From positions 124,001-188,000 of the forward strand of contig JAMXAG010000002.1 of assembly GCA_024281675.1 (NCBI GenBank): 64,000 nucleotides of DNA. Reading direction: 5' to 3'. Positions 57,299 to 64,000 of the stretch are shown here, piece by piece. Position numbers and translations under genes: made by a program. The stretch's first letter is position 1; each line of letters begins with the position of its first letter. Source of the stretch: Nitrosomonas sp. (GTDB lineage: Bacteria; Pseudomonadota; Gammaproteobacteria; Burkholderiales; Nitrosomonadaceae). The notes under the pieces are model-generated. The model had not been told where the DNA came from. It searched no databases and saw nothing but the letters and a program-made list of their open reading frames with translations.

Positions 57299-58196
57299 AT
57301 GAACAAAACATTAACGCTGCAAATCGCGGCTGGCATTGCATCAGCGCTGCTGGTGACAAACGTGCAATCGCATATGTTCACGAACTTTCCAGTCTACGAT
57401 CGCGGTGGGCTTTATAAAAAAAAGTAAGGAAACCGAATGGCCCTATTACCGAGATGGCGCTTTCGGTCCCATCCGGTTCAATGTACAGCACGCTTGCAAC
57501 CATGATGGCAATGATCCGATAACCACTAAGCAAGTGGCAGTCGTTATTCCTACGGGTGCAACCGTTCAAAAGATCAATACAACTCTGCCTGCCCCATGGG
57601 AATTTCCAACTTTCGAACCGCCCTACCAGGAAATCGGCTCCGCATCTCCCGATGCAAATGGCTACGACTGGGCCATTCAATTTGTGAAACCGCATGCCCA
57701 GACTTCGTTGAACAAGGTTTATCCAATCATGGGTAAAACGTCAACAGGAGAAAATATACCCCGAGCACTCGTTTGGGTTGGCGATCATCCGGACAACAAT
57801 GATGCAGATCTTTTAATCACAAACTTCTTTCCGGAAATTCCCGCAGAGTCCTGCATCAAAGAAGCGCAATACTTTTTCCCATCAGCACAATTTTGTACCA
57901 CCCAAGGCCAGCCCAATTCTGTAAGCGGCTGGTTACTCGGCACTACAAGCCAATGGACGAAAGATCGATTGGGTGAATCTGCAGTACAGTGGTCACTCAC
58001 CGTCAGTGTAATGCGTGATCTCACGAAAAAGCCGCTACCCAGCAACTGTGGAAACGGTGACATTATCGGCATATATCCCTCCCGAGAGGACATTGATCAA
58101 TACTTGAGACCGGTCTCTATGGATAAGAAAGGACACAAAGTTCAACAGAAAAGTATCAACTGGTGGCTCAAGCAACGTCAACACGGTGATCATTAG
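57299..58196 (+). CDS. Secreted DUF1775-like protein D, interrupted at an A8 tract
   Basis: A diverged member of the family. The first frame from ATG 57299 (AGAGGTGTCT upstream) encodes a signal peptide ending NVQS and a mature N-terminus HMFTNFPVYDRGGLYKKK, then stops. The second frame (open from a GTG at 57405) continues KKSKETEWPYYRDG and carries QHACNHDG, VAVVIPTG, ESCIKEAQ, VMRDLTKKPLPSNC and a His-rich tail (QRQHGDH). The two frames join if one A is removed from the eight at 57416-57423. As sequenced the gene is broken; slippage, phase variation or a sequencing error could each explain this. Confidence 0.68.
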
Positions 58197-58230
58197 AATT
58201 TTGTTCTACAGAGCAGCCTAAGGATCTCCT

Positions 58231-58262
58231 TCATCGTTACCCTATAGATAGGGTAACGATGA
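58231..58262. terminator. Perfect hairpin between gene D and the DUF1775-like relic
   Basis: Arms TCATCGTTACCCTAT (58231-58245) and ATAGGGTAACGATGA (58248-58262) are fully complementary around a 2-nt centre. It lies between convergent reading frames, 35 bp after gene D, and would act as a bidirectional stop. No T-run follows. Confidence 0.5.
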
Positions 58263-58269
58263 AATAGTC

Positions 58270-58890
58270 TGAATCATATCAATCTAAAGAATCAAAATAA
58301 TCGCGATCTGTTCCCTTTCTTTTTACCGGCCAATAATCAGGAATGGGTAGATTTTTATCGACATCTTCCGCCGACGGAGTAACTCTAACGGTTATACCGT
58401 TACCGCATGCTTTCGTTAATTTACCATTGGTCACGGTATGGATTTGTTTTCAAATTCCTCATGACGGTTAAAGTCGATGGTTCGCCTATTCCATGATTAA
58501 CACCATTAGCACGCGCATCGGCAGCAATTTTCAATCCATTATCAGAAATGAATAGCGAAATCTTTCCAGGTTGCAATGCGGGTGCGTTCGGATTCACTTA
58601 ATGGCGCTAACGGAACTCAGTAGGGCGGCTGCAAATCCAAGTTGAGCGGCCAGACTTCAACCTGAGTAGGAGCATCGTCTGGAAGCGTTACTCGTTGAAT
58701 CACCTGCACCATTTATTAAGAAAAAGGATATCAAGTATAAGAAGGATTGGGCTGTTCAATCTTAACCGAGAAATCCTAGTTGGATAAAGCAAAGTTTCTG
58801 GCTCAAAGAGAAAAACAGCATCCTCGCTACCTACTGCCTTTATCCCCACGGGTGATGTAAATCTCAAACCCGAATTGCTACAAAGAAAGT
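58270..58890 (-). pseudogene. Decayed DUF1775-like gene E
   Basis: No long frame is open, but minus-strand pieces match the family. Near 58650 it reads VIQRVTLPDDAPTQVEVWPL, ended by TGA. From about 58590 it reads ISDNGLKIAADARANGVNHG and then STLTVMRNLKTNPY. After a frameshift at about 58445 it continues LTKACGNGITVRVTPSAEDV and LPIPDYWP. These correspond to the VVFPDG, RDL--NPLP-C and C-terminal WP blocks of proteins A-D. The 5' part near 58700-58890 is not interpretable. Operator 5 lies just upstream of it. Confidence 0.65.
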
Positions 58891-58906
58891 GCGACAATTG
58901 GTCGCA
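58890..58906. promoter_or_regulatory. Palindromic operator 5
   Basis: TGCGACAATTGGTCGCA, arms conserved with a shifted centre. It lies 118 bp upstream of the thioredoxin-like gene (rightward) and at the 5' side of the decayed DUF1775-like gene (leftward), again a divergent arrangement. Confidence 0.68.
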
Positions 58907-59023
58907 TGTTCAAAAAATAGAAATTTGTAGATAATCTGTCGAAACTGAACGAATTGCCTCTCTTTGTGCCACATTGATATTTAATAACCTCAACCTCACT
59001 CATCGCCATTAACGAGCACCATC

Positions 59024-59518
59024 ATGAAGCGACCTAAAATTATTGTTACTTATTTTCTATTCTTGTTATACGGTATTGGCTGGCCTGCTCACGCGGAACA
59101 AGCGGATTTGAAGCATTTTACTTCCGGGAGTTATCAGCAATTGCTGAAAGAATATGCCGACAAGCCCTTTGTATTGATGATTTGGTCTATTAACTGCACT
59201 TCGTGCTTGAAAAAAATGCCTTTAATGAATGAACTGCGCAAAAGCATGCCGGATATTAATATGATCATGTTGGCCACTGATGATGCTTCGGCAGCAGATC
59301 AGGTTAAATCCATACTGACTGGAAACGAACTCAATCAAGTCGATAACTGGATTTTTGCCGATGCTAACTCTCAAAAGCTTCGATATGAAATTGATCCCAA
59401 GTGGTATGGCGAAGTACCACGCACCTATTTTTTGGATAAAGACCACCAGCGTCTTGGGATCAGCGGCTCAGTACCACGAGAAACGCTTGAAACCATACTC
59501 AAGAAAATTCTCAATTAA
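59024..59518 (+). CDS. TlpA-like periplasmic thioredoxin
   Basis: A 164-residue secreted thioredoxin-fold protein. Signal peptide ends PAHAE; the active site is WSINCTSCLKKMP with CTSC near residues 58-61; the cis-proline is in GEVPRTYFLD near 138. TlpA-type proteins reduce disulfides in the periplasm and often serve cytochrome or copper-site assembly. Several proteins of this cluster have multiple Cys, so they could be its clients; that is inference. An operator lies 118 bp upstream. The BNR-repeat gene follows 163 bp later. Confidence 0.8.
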   Translation: MKRPKIIVTYFLFLLYGIGWPAHAEQADLKHFTSGSYQQLLKEYADKPFVLMIWSINCTSCLKKMPLMNELRKSMPDINMIMLATDDASAADQVKSILTGNELNQVDNWIFADANSQKLRYEIDPKWYGEVPRTYFLDKDHQRLGISGSVPRETLETILKKILN

Positions 59519-59681
59519 CTCTATTTATAAGGAAGTCAGACTTCTCCAATACGTGCACCTTGAGACAATAAACCAATATGTCCTCGCCACCACATGTAAC
59601 GGATGCACTAACCTTATCACGCTGGATTTGTAGTCAGTTGAATGATTCAACTGAAACCAGTTTTTCTAAATATACGCCATC

Positions 59682-60881
59682 ATGAACGGTCTTTCTTTGA
59701 TTTTCATCGCGGTATTGCTATTAGTTTCATCAGGAAATTTGATAGCCGAATCCGAGAAAATACTTCCTGAACAAAAAATCTATACCGCAGCAGCATTCGG
59801 TCCAGATGGACGATTATGGCGAATAATTCCGTCTCAGAAATATGTCTCGGTCGATTATTCAACCGATTACGGAAAATCATTTGGTCAAGCGATTCGCCTC
59901 AATCCAACCGATATGCCCATCCATTTATGGGACGAAAATCCTCCCGCTATTTCCGTGGATCGAGAAGGAAGAGTCTATGTGCTCTACTTCGCCGATGATC
60001 AACAATCCAGCACCAGTTTTTTCAGCCATTCCGACAATGGCACTCTGTTCAGTGCGCCTATCAAGATCAGTTCCGAGGCCAATACCTGGTATCACTATCA
60101 AACGGAAATGCTGGTCGATGCAAAGAATCGCATTCATTTTATTTGGCACGATACGCGCGACCGGGCTGAATATAAAAAACAAGGCGGTGGGGATTTATCG
60201 ATTTATCATGCTTCCGCAAAAACCAAAACAATAGAAGCTCCCTTTTCTGATCAACGTATTGCAAAGAACATCTGTTCTTGCTGCCGCACAGCGATGGCTG
60301 AAGATGTCGATGGTAATTTGGTCATATTGGCCCGTTTTGTCTACCCGGGAAATATTCGCGATCATGGCCTGTTTAAATTGTCATCTGATGGAAAAGCCGG
60401 TGAACCATGGCGAGTAACTTTCGATGACTGGGAAATTGAAGGATGCCCGACACACGGCCCCGCACTGTCGATCAGCACTGATGGTCGCTACCACATGACT
60501 TGGTTTACCCAAGGAGAGAAACGAAGCGGGCTTTTTTATGCATGGTCGGACGATCAAGGAAAAACATTTTCCAATCCAATACAAGTGGGCGATCAAGATA
60601 AATTACCCGGCCGCGCTGATGTACTGGCTTTGGGTAAACGGGTAGCGTTAGCATGGAAAGTATTTGATGGTAATAAAACCCGTGTGGAAGCTATGTATTC
60701 TTCTGATGGAGGATTGCATTGGTCGAAAGCCGAATCAATCGCTGAAACAGCCGCTCAGTCTGCTCATCCCGCGCTGATCACAGACGGTAAGCAGATTTTT
60801 CTTTCCTGGAATAGCATGGATACAGGCTACCACCTAATTCCAATTGAACCACTCAACAGCACGGTCGATACTAAACCCTAA
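59682..60881 (+). CDS. Secreted BNR-repeat (sialidase-like fold) protein with Cys-rich motif
   Basis: A 399-residue secreted protein, signal peptide ending NLIAE. It is a six-bladed propeller with Asp-box-like repeats: STDYGKSFGQ, SHSDNGTLFS, SDDQGKTFSN and SSDGGLHWSK. Such folds occur in sialidases, but the catalytic Arg triad and Tyr are not obvious, so hydrolase activity is unsupported. Between blades it carries KNICSCCRTAM near residue 205 and EGCPTHGP near 250, a CxCC plus CxxH set that could bind metal or haem-free copper. It follows the thioredoxin gene in the same direction. Confidence 0.72.
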   Translation: MNGLSLIFIAVLLLVSSGNLIAESEKILPEQKIYTAAAFGPDGRLWRIIPSQKYVSVDYSTDYGKSFGQAIRLNPTDMPIHLWDENPPAISVDREGRVYVLYFADDQQSSTSFFSHSDNGTLFSAPIKISSEANTWYHYQTEMLVDAKNRIHFIWHDTRDRAEYKKQGGGDLSIYHASAKTKTIEAPFSDQRIAKNICSCCRTAMAEDVDGNLVILARFVYPGNIRDHGLFKLSSDGKAGEPWRVTFDDWEIEGCPTHGPALSISTDGRYHMTWFTQGEKRSGLFYAWSDDQGKTFSNPIQVGDQDKLPGRADVLALGKRVALAWKVFDGNKTRVEAMYSSDGGLHWSKAESIAETAAQSAHPALITDGKQIFLSWNSMDTGYHLIPIEPLNSTVDTKP

Positions 60882-60902
60882 TTGGTGGGGGAGGAGAAAG
60901 GG

Positions 60903-61337
60903 TTATGGCTGATCAATTTTGGTAACCACTGAGGTATCAGAATGCATATTATCAATGTCTTCACAATGAAAAATTAATTGGTAATTGGCCGCTTTCTCAT
61001 CGCTCATTGATTGGCTGACATAGACATGATAACCCCCCACACCTCCTCCCACTCGTAGCACCGGGCTTGTTTTGCCATCTGGATTCATGGCGCTGAATGC
61101 TACCTTATCCTTGACAACCACTACATTAAATTGTCTGCCATCCACTACCTTGAGATCATCAATCTGCACAAACAAGTGATGACTACCCGCCTCTCCACAT
61201 GTTATTAGGAAATAATCTACGGCATGCGGCGCGGTAAGGCTATTAATGAGTTGATGCGACGAAGCAATGCTTGCGTAGCAAATCGCAATCAGAATACTTG
61301 AGAAAATGGCCACTTTTTTGAGTGACTGTTTCTTCAT
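60903..61337 (-). CDS. Small secreted protein, mature N-terminal His (paralogue 2)
   Basis: A 144-residue secreted protein, paralogue of the one at 25674-26141. The signal peptide ends ASIASS, leaving HQLINSL as mature N-terminus. Shared order: VDYFLITC, HLFVQIDDLKV, GGVGGYHVYVSQS, FHCEDIDNMHSDTS. The two Cys probably pair. I start at ATG 61337 because AGGAG lies 7 bp upstream; the frame is open to 61469 but without a signal. A broken MbtH-like gene and operator 6 are upstream on the same strand. Confidence 0.68.
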   Translation of the reverse strand: MKKQSLKKVAIFSSILIAICYASIASSHQLINSLTAPHAVDYFLITCGEAGSHHLFVQIDDLKVVDGRQFNVVVVKDKVAFSAMNPDGKTSPVLRVGGGVGGYHVYVSQSMSDEKAANYQLIFHCEDIDNMHSDTSVVTKIDQP

Positions 61338-61507
61338 GGTAAAACTCCTAATATTGTAAATGTTTCGATTTGAGCTGCAAGACATTGCTATCTTGTCCCA
61401 AGTAAAAGCGTTAAGGAAAGCAAAATGCGTATTCGTGACTGTGAGCAATATCGCACGTTTGACAACCACTCGGAAGAACCAAGTCTGTCATATGGGTAAA
61501 ACATTTT

Positions 61508-61743
61508 TTACTTAGCTTGGCGTGCGTTATCTTGTTCCATGTGTTTTCGTAAACTCAATGGACGCATATCCGTCCATACTTCCTTGATGTACGCCAGACA
61601 CTCGTCCTTGCCACCACTTTTACCTACCACACGCGCCACCCACCTGGCATTTCTTTATAGCTCGGCCAAATAGAGTATTGTTCTTCATGATTGACCACAA
61701 TATGATAAATTATTGCGTCATCTTCATTTTCGTTCTATTCCAT
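61508..61743 (-). pseudogene. MbtH-like protein gene, broken
   Basis: The minus strand encodes an MbtH-family protein in two frames. The first reads [32 protein letters not shown], and the second [20 protein letters not shown] then [12 protein letters not shown] to a TAA. The diagnostic NxExQxSxWP and WTDxRPxSL segments are intact. A 2-bp insertion (GTGTGG for GTGG) near 61635 joins the frames, and a TAG follows two codons after the ATG at 61741-61743. MbtH proteins activate NRPS adenylation domains; no NRPS gene is in the window. Confidence 0.78.
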
Positions 61744-61835
61744 GCTACTTTCTCTCTCATAAAATAATCAATAAAAACTTTCCCAGAACCTCAAGAAGTC
61801 TTATTTAGACTAAAACCAGCAAGAAGTGGTGTCAA

Positions 61836-61852
61836 TGTGGCAAATTGTCGCA
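61836..61852. promoter_or_regulatory. Palindromic operator 6
   Basis: TGTGGCAAATTGTCGCA; the right half is perfect and the left half has two changes, so it is the weakest of the six. It lies 93 bp upstream of the MbtH relic (leftward) and 178 bp upstream of the TIGR03032 gene (rightward). Confidence 0.6.
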
Positions 61853-62029
61853 TTCTATTTCTATTATTTAGAATCCCGTCACTAGTAATGAATTATTAGA
61901 CTACTTTATATAAGGTAACTGGATATTAAGATACGACAACGCAGACCCCGATCAATTAGATGTAATGCGTAAAATAATAAGCCGGGGGAAAAACAAAATT
62001 AAGTTGCCAATCATTATTGGAATGCCGCA

Positions 62030-63094
62030 ATGAATGCCAGTGACACAATCGTTACACCAGCAACTACGCCAACACTTGAAATCAATACATCTCGCCAGTT
62101 TCTATCTTGGCTGGCAGAACATCGCCTTTCTATTGCCTTTACCACTTACCAAATCGGTAAAGTTTATTTTGTTGGCTTAAAACCGGATAACACACTTTCT
62201 GTTTTTGAACGCAGTTTCAATCGTTGTATGGGCTTGTGTGCAACAGCCAACGGGTTATACATGAGCAGCCTGTTTCAAATATGGCGCTTTGAAAATGTAT
62301 TCGAAACAGGGCAGCAATCAAATGGTTTTGATCGGCTATATGTACCGCAAGTAGGATATACCACGGGTGATTTAGACATTCACGATATGGCGGTAGATAG
62401 CAATGGCCGTTTGATTTTTGTGAATACACTCTTTGGTTGCCTCGCCACCTTGAGTGAGACGCATAGCTTTAAGCCGTTCTGGCAACCTTTCTTTCTAAGT
62501 AAACTGGCAGCGGAAGATCGTTGTCATTTAAATGGTCTAGCAATGAAGGATGGCCAGCCGGCTTATGTCACGGCAGTGAGTCAAACCGATATTGCAGATG
62601 GTTGGCGTGAGCATCGTATGCATGGCGGTGTCGTAATCGATGTGGCACGCAATGAGATTGTTTGCTCAGGATTATCCATGCCACATTCACCGCGCTGGCA
62701 TCAAGGCAAATTGTGGGTATTAAACTCGGGTACCGGGGATTTTGGTTATGTTGATTTAAATACAGGTCGATTTGAATCGATATGCTTTTGTCCAGGTTAT
62801 ATGCGTGGACTGAGCTTTCATGGCGATTTTGCCCTAGTAGGCTTGTCTAAACCACGCGAAAATAAAACCTTCAGCGGTTTGTCTTTGGATGATCACCTGA
62901 AATCCAAGCAAGTTGAAGCGCGTTGCGGTATCCAAGTCATCGATTTACGTACTGGCGATATAGTCCATTGGTTACGAATGGAAGGAATCGTGAATGAATT
63001 GTATGATGTAGTTCCTCTGCCAGAAGCCCGGCGTCCAATGGCGCTCGGCTTTAAAACCGATGAAATTCGCCGTATGTTAAGCATTGAAACATAA
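62030..63094 (+). CDS. TIGR03032 family protein
   Basis: A 354-residue protein without a signal peptide. It matches the TIGR03032 family: RQFLSWLAEHRLSIAFTTYQ, then NRCMGLCATANGLYMSS, WRFENV, HDMAVDSNGRLIFVNTLFGCLA and PHSPRWHQGKLWVLNSGTG. The pattern suggests a beta-propeller. The family's function is unknown; it is sometimes encoded near NRPS or glycan genes, which fits the MbtH relic nearby. The start ATG at 62030 gives the family-like N-terminus but has a weak ribosome binding site. Confidence 0.78.
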   Translation: MNASDTIVTPATTPTLEINTSRQFLSWLAEHRLSIAFTTYQIGKVYFVGLKPDNTLSVFERSFNRCMGLCATANGLYMSSLFQIWRFENVFETGQQSNGFDRLYVPQVGYTTGDLDIHDMAVDSNGRLIFVNTLFGCLATLSETHSFKPFWQPFFLSKLAAEDRCHLNGLAMKDGQPAYVTAVSQTDIADGWREHRMHGGVVIDVARNEIVCSGLSMPHSPRWHQGKLWVLNSGTGDFGYVDLNTGRFESICFCPGYMRGLSFHGDFALVGLSKPRENKTFSGLSLDDHLKSKQVEARCGIQVIDLRTGDIVHWLRMEGIVNELYDVVPLPEARRPMALGFKTDEIRRMLSIET

Positions 63095-63222
63095 TAGAAA
63101 ATCAAGCTTCAGCGATATTTTGTCCAGTCACCCGTTAGTGCGTGATCACAATATTTCTCAGAAAGAGGCTGGTTATAAATCAAGTGCGCTTAATACTTCA
63201 AGTCCTTGTCAAGCCGCGATGA

Positions 63223-63828
63223 TTAGTTGTGGCTTTCCCTATCATGTGATAACAATCGATCGCAATAGGCAATTGCCAGCGCGGAAAGTAAAAAAGCGAT
63301 GTGAATACACGTTTGCGCGATTAAAGTTTTCTCATCATAGGCACTGGCATTGATAAACGTTTTCAATAAATGAATCGATGAAATGCCGATAATCGCTGTT
63401 GCCAGTTTAACCTTCAAAACAGACGCATTGACATGAGATAGCCATTCAGGCTGATCGGGATGATCTTCTAAATTCATACGCGACACAAATGTTTCATACC
63501 CTCCAATAATCACCATGATCAGCAGATTAGAAATCATGACCACATCGATTAAACCCAGCACAACCAACATAATCGCCGTCTCACCCAGCTTGGTATGTTT
63601 GTGATTACTATCAACTGCAACCGCTTCCATGATATGTTTCAGCGATTCTTGATTGCCCATCACGGCACCGATTAAATCTACCAGTTCAACCCAAAAATGA
63701 TAAACGTATACACATTGTGCAAGCACTAACCCCAGATACAAAGGTAGTTGCAACCAGCGCGTGAGAAAGAGAAAACGTGCCATGATTGAAATCTTTTTCA
63801 CAGTAACTTGTTTTGAATTGTTTTCCAT
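63223..63828 (-). CDS. UPF0114 (YqhA) family inner-membrane protein
   Basis: A 201-residue membrane protein. Helices lie at about residues 28-50, 85-110, 135-160 and 170-190. Family segments: [50 protein letters not shown] and [21 protein letters not shown]. Function of UPF0114/YqhA proteins is unknown. The start could be ATG 63828 or the internal ATG at 63783 ([10 protein letters not shown]), which is closer to the family N-terminus. It converges with the TIGR03032 gene. Confidence 0.82.
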   Translation of the reverse strand: MENNSKQVTVKKISIMARFLFLTRWLQLPLYLGLVLAQCVYVYHFWVELVDLIGAVMGNQESLKHIMEAVAVDSNHKHTKLGETAIMLVVLGLIDVVMISNLLIMVIIGGYETFVSRMNLEDHPDQPEWLSHVNASVLKVKLATAIIGISSIHLLKTFINASAYDEKTLIAQTCIHIAFLLSALAIAYCDRLLSHDRESHN

Positions 63829-63928
63829 AAGCCTTTACGATAAATCGAGAAACGAAATAACCCCATCACTAAAGTCATGCCTAGAAATCACAGTTAGACA
63901 AGGCGAAATTTCTAAGCTCAATACGAAT

Positions 63929-63967
63929 AAAAAATCGATGCCTCTCAATAACCTGAGAAGCACCGAT
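63929..63967 (-). terminator. Rho-independent terminator on the minus strand
   Basis: A 14-bp stem with two mismatches (ATCGATGCCTCTCA at 63934-63947 and TGAGAAGCACCGAT at 63954-63967), followed on the minus strand by six T. It would end a leftward transcript entering from beyond the right edge. Confidence 0.7.
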
Positions 63968-64000
63968 CTTAGTTGAAAAATGATGAATTATATTTTTGCT

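Noticed and set aside
57378-57695. Leftward 105-codon frame antisense to gene D
   Set aside because: It lies opposite a stretch whose plus-strand translation carries the DUF1775-like motifs.
59682-60881. Functional sialidase
   Set aside because: Asp-box repeats fit a propeller, but the Arg triad, Tyr/Glu nucleophile pair and sialic acid gene neighbours are not evident.
24597-61852. Classical Fur or Zur boxes as explanation for the palindromes
   Set aside because: Known Fur (GATAATGAT-type) and proteobacterial Zur (TGTTATA-type) half-sites are AT-rich; TGCGACA does not match. A Fur-family regulator with a different specificity remains possible.
1-64000. CRISPR arrays, tRNA/rRNA genes, prophage
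   Set aside because: No regularly spaced repeats, no tRNA CCA-arm or cloverleaf pattern, no rRNA-like stretch and no phage structural genes were recognised on either strand.

Overview
The window looks like a chromosomal segment of a betaproteobacterium, most likely an ammonia oxidiser of the Nitrosomonas group. Pointers are a cytochrome P460-family protein, a DUF3460 small protein (a betaproteobacterial family), exosortase-associated proteins (a PEP-CTERM hydrolase and a TIGR04073-type protein), the RlmKL fusion, and moderately low GC. This placement is inferred from gene content; no rRNA or tRNA gene is visible.

Layout. 0-24.5 kb is mostly housekeeping: the 3' end of gpmA, rlmKL, a di-haem peroxidase-like cytochrome, a YcaC-like hydrolase, ilvA, an OprP/OprO-type porin, a fatty acid desaturase, a DUF3482 GTPase/DUF2868 pair, a GATase, a YheS-like ABC-F protein, rhlE, tyrS, an M23 peptidase, anmK and an alpha/beta hydrolase. 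24.6-28.6 kb is the first block of an unusual secreted-protein system. 29-33.5 kb holds P460, an SDR, small membrane and lipoproteins and the PEP-CTERM hydrolase. 33.5-49 kb contains three copies of one IS5-family element. Between them lie FKBP, a YdbH/YnbE/YdbL-like module, pncC, chrA with a chrB stump, a CDF-type transporter, a periplasmic beta-carbonic anhydrase, a VIT1/CCC1-type transporter and an RTX protein. 49-62 kb is the second, larger block of the secreted-protein system. The window ends with a TIGR03032 protein and a UPF0114 membrane protein.

The most notable content is a probable metal-acquisition regulon split between 24.6-28.6 kb and 49-62 kb. Six copies of a palindrome, consensus TGCGACAANTTGTCGCA (8-1-8), occur at 25.5, 28.6, 53.6, 57.1, 58.9 and 61.8 kb. 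Each lies in an intergenic stretch, and five lie roughly 90-180 bp upstream of a gene of the system. The genes they appear to serve encode a ZnuD-like TonB receptor with two paralogous all-beta partners, four DUF1775/YcnI-like secreted proteins plus one decayed copy, two small paralogous secreted proteins, a HEAT-repeat protein, a TlpA-like thioredoxin, a BNR-repeat protein with a Cys-rich motif and an FG-GAP surface protein. In seven of the secreted proteins the predicted signal-peptidase site leaves histidine as residue 1, the geometry used by copper sites of the histidine-brace type. The model I infer is that a metal-sensing repressor, possibly of the Fur/Zur family and not in this window, controls several operons that capture Zn or Cu at the surface and in the periplasm.

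The block also shows decay and rearrangement: an IS1595-family element sits between one operator and its operon, one DUF1775-like gene is interrupted at an A8 tract, another is a relic, and an MbtH gene is broken. All IS transposases carry frameshifts, mostly single-base indels, so either decay or unpolished repeat assembly must be considered.
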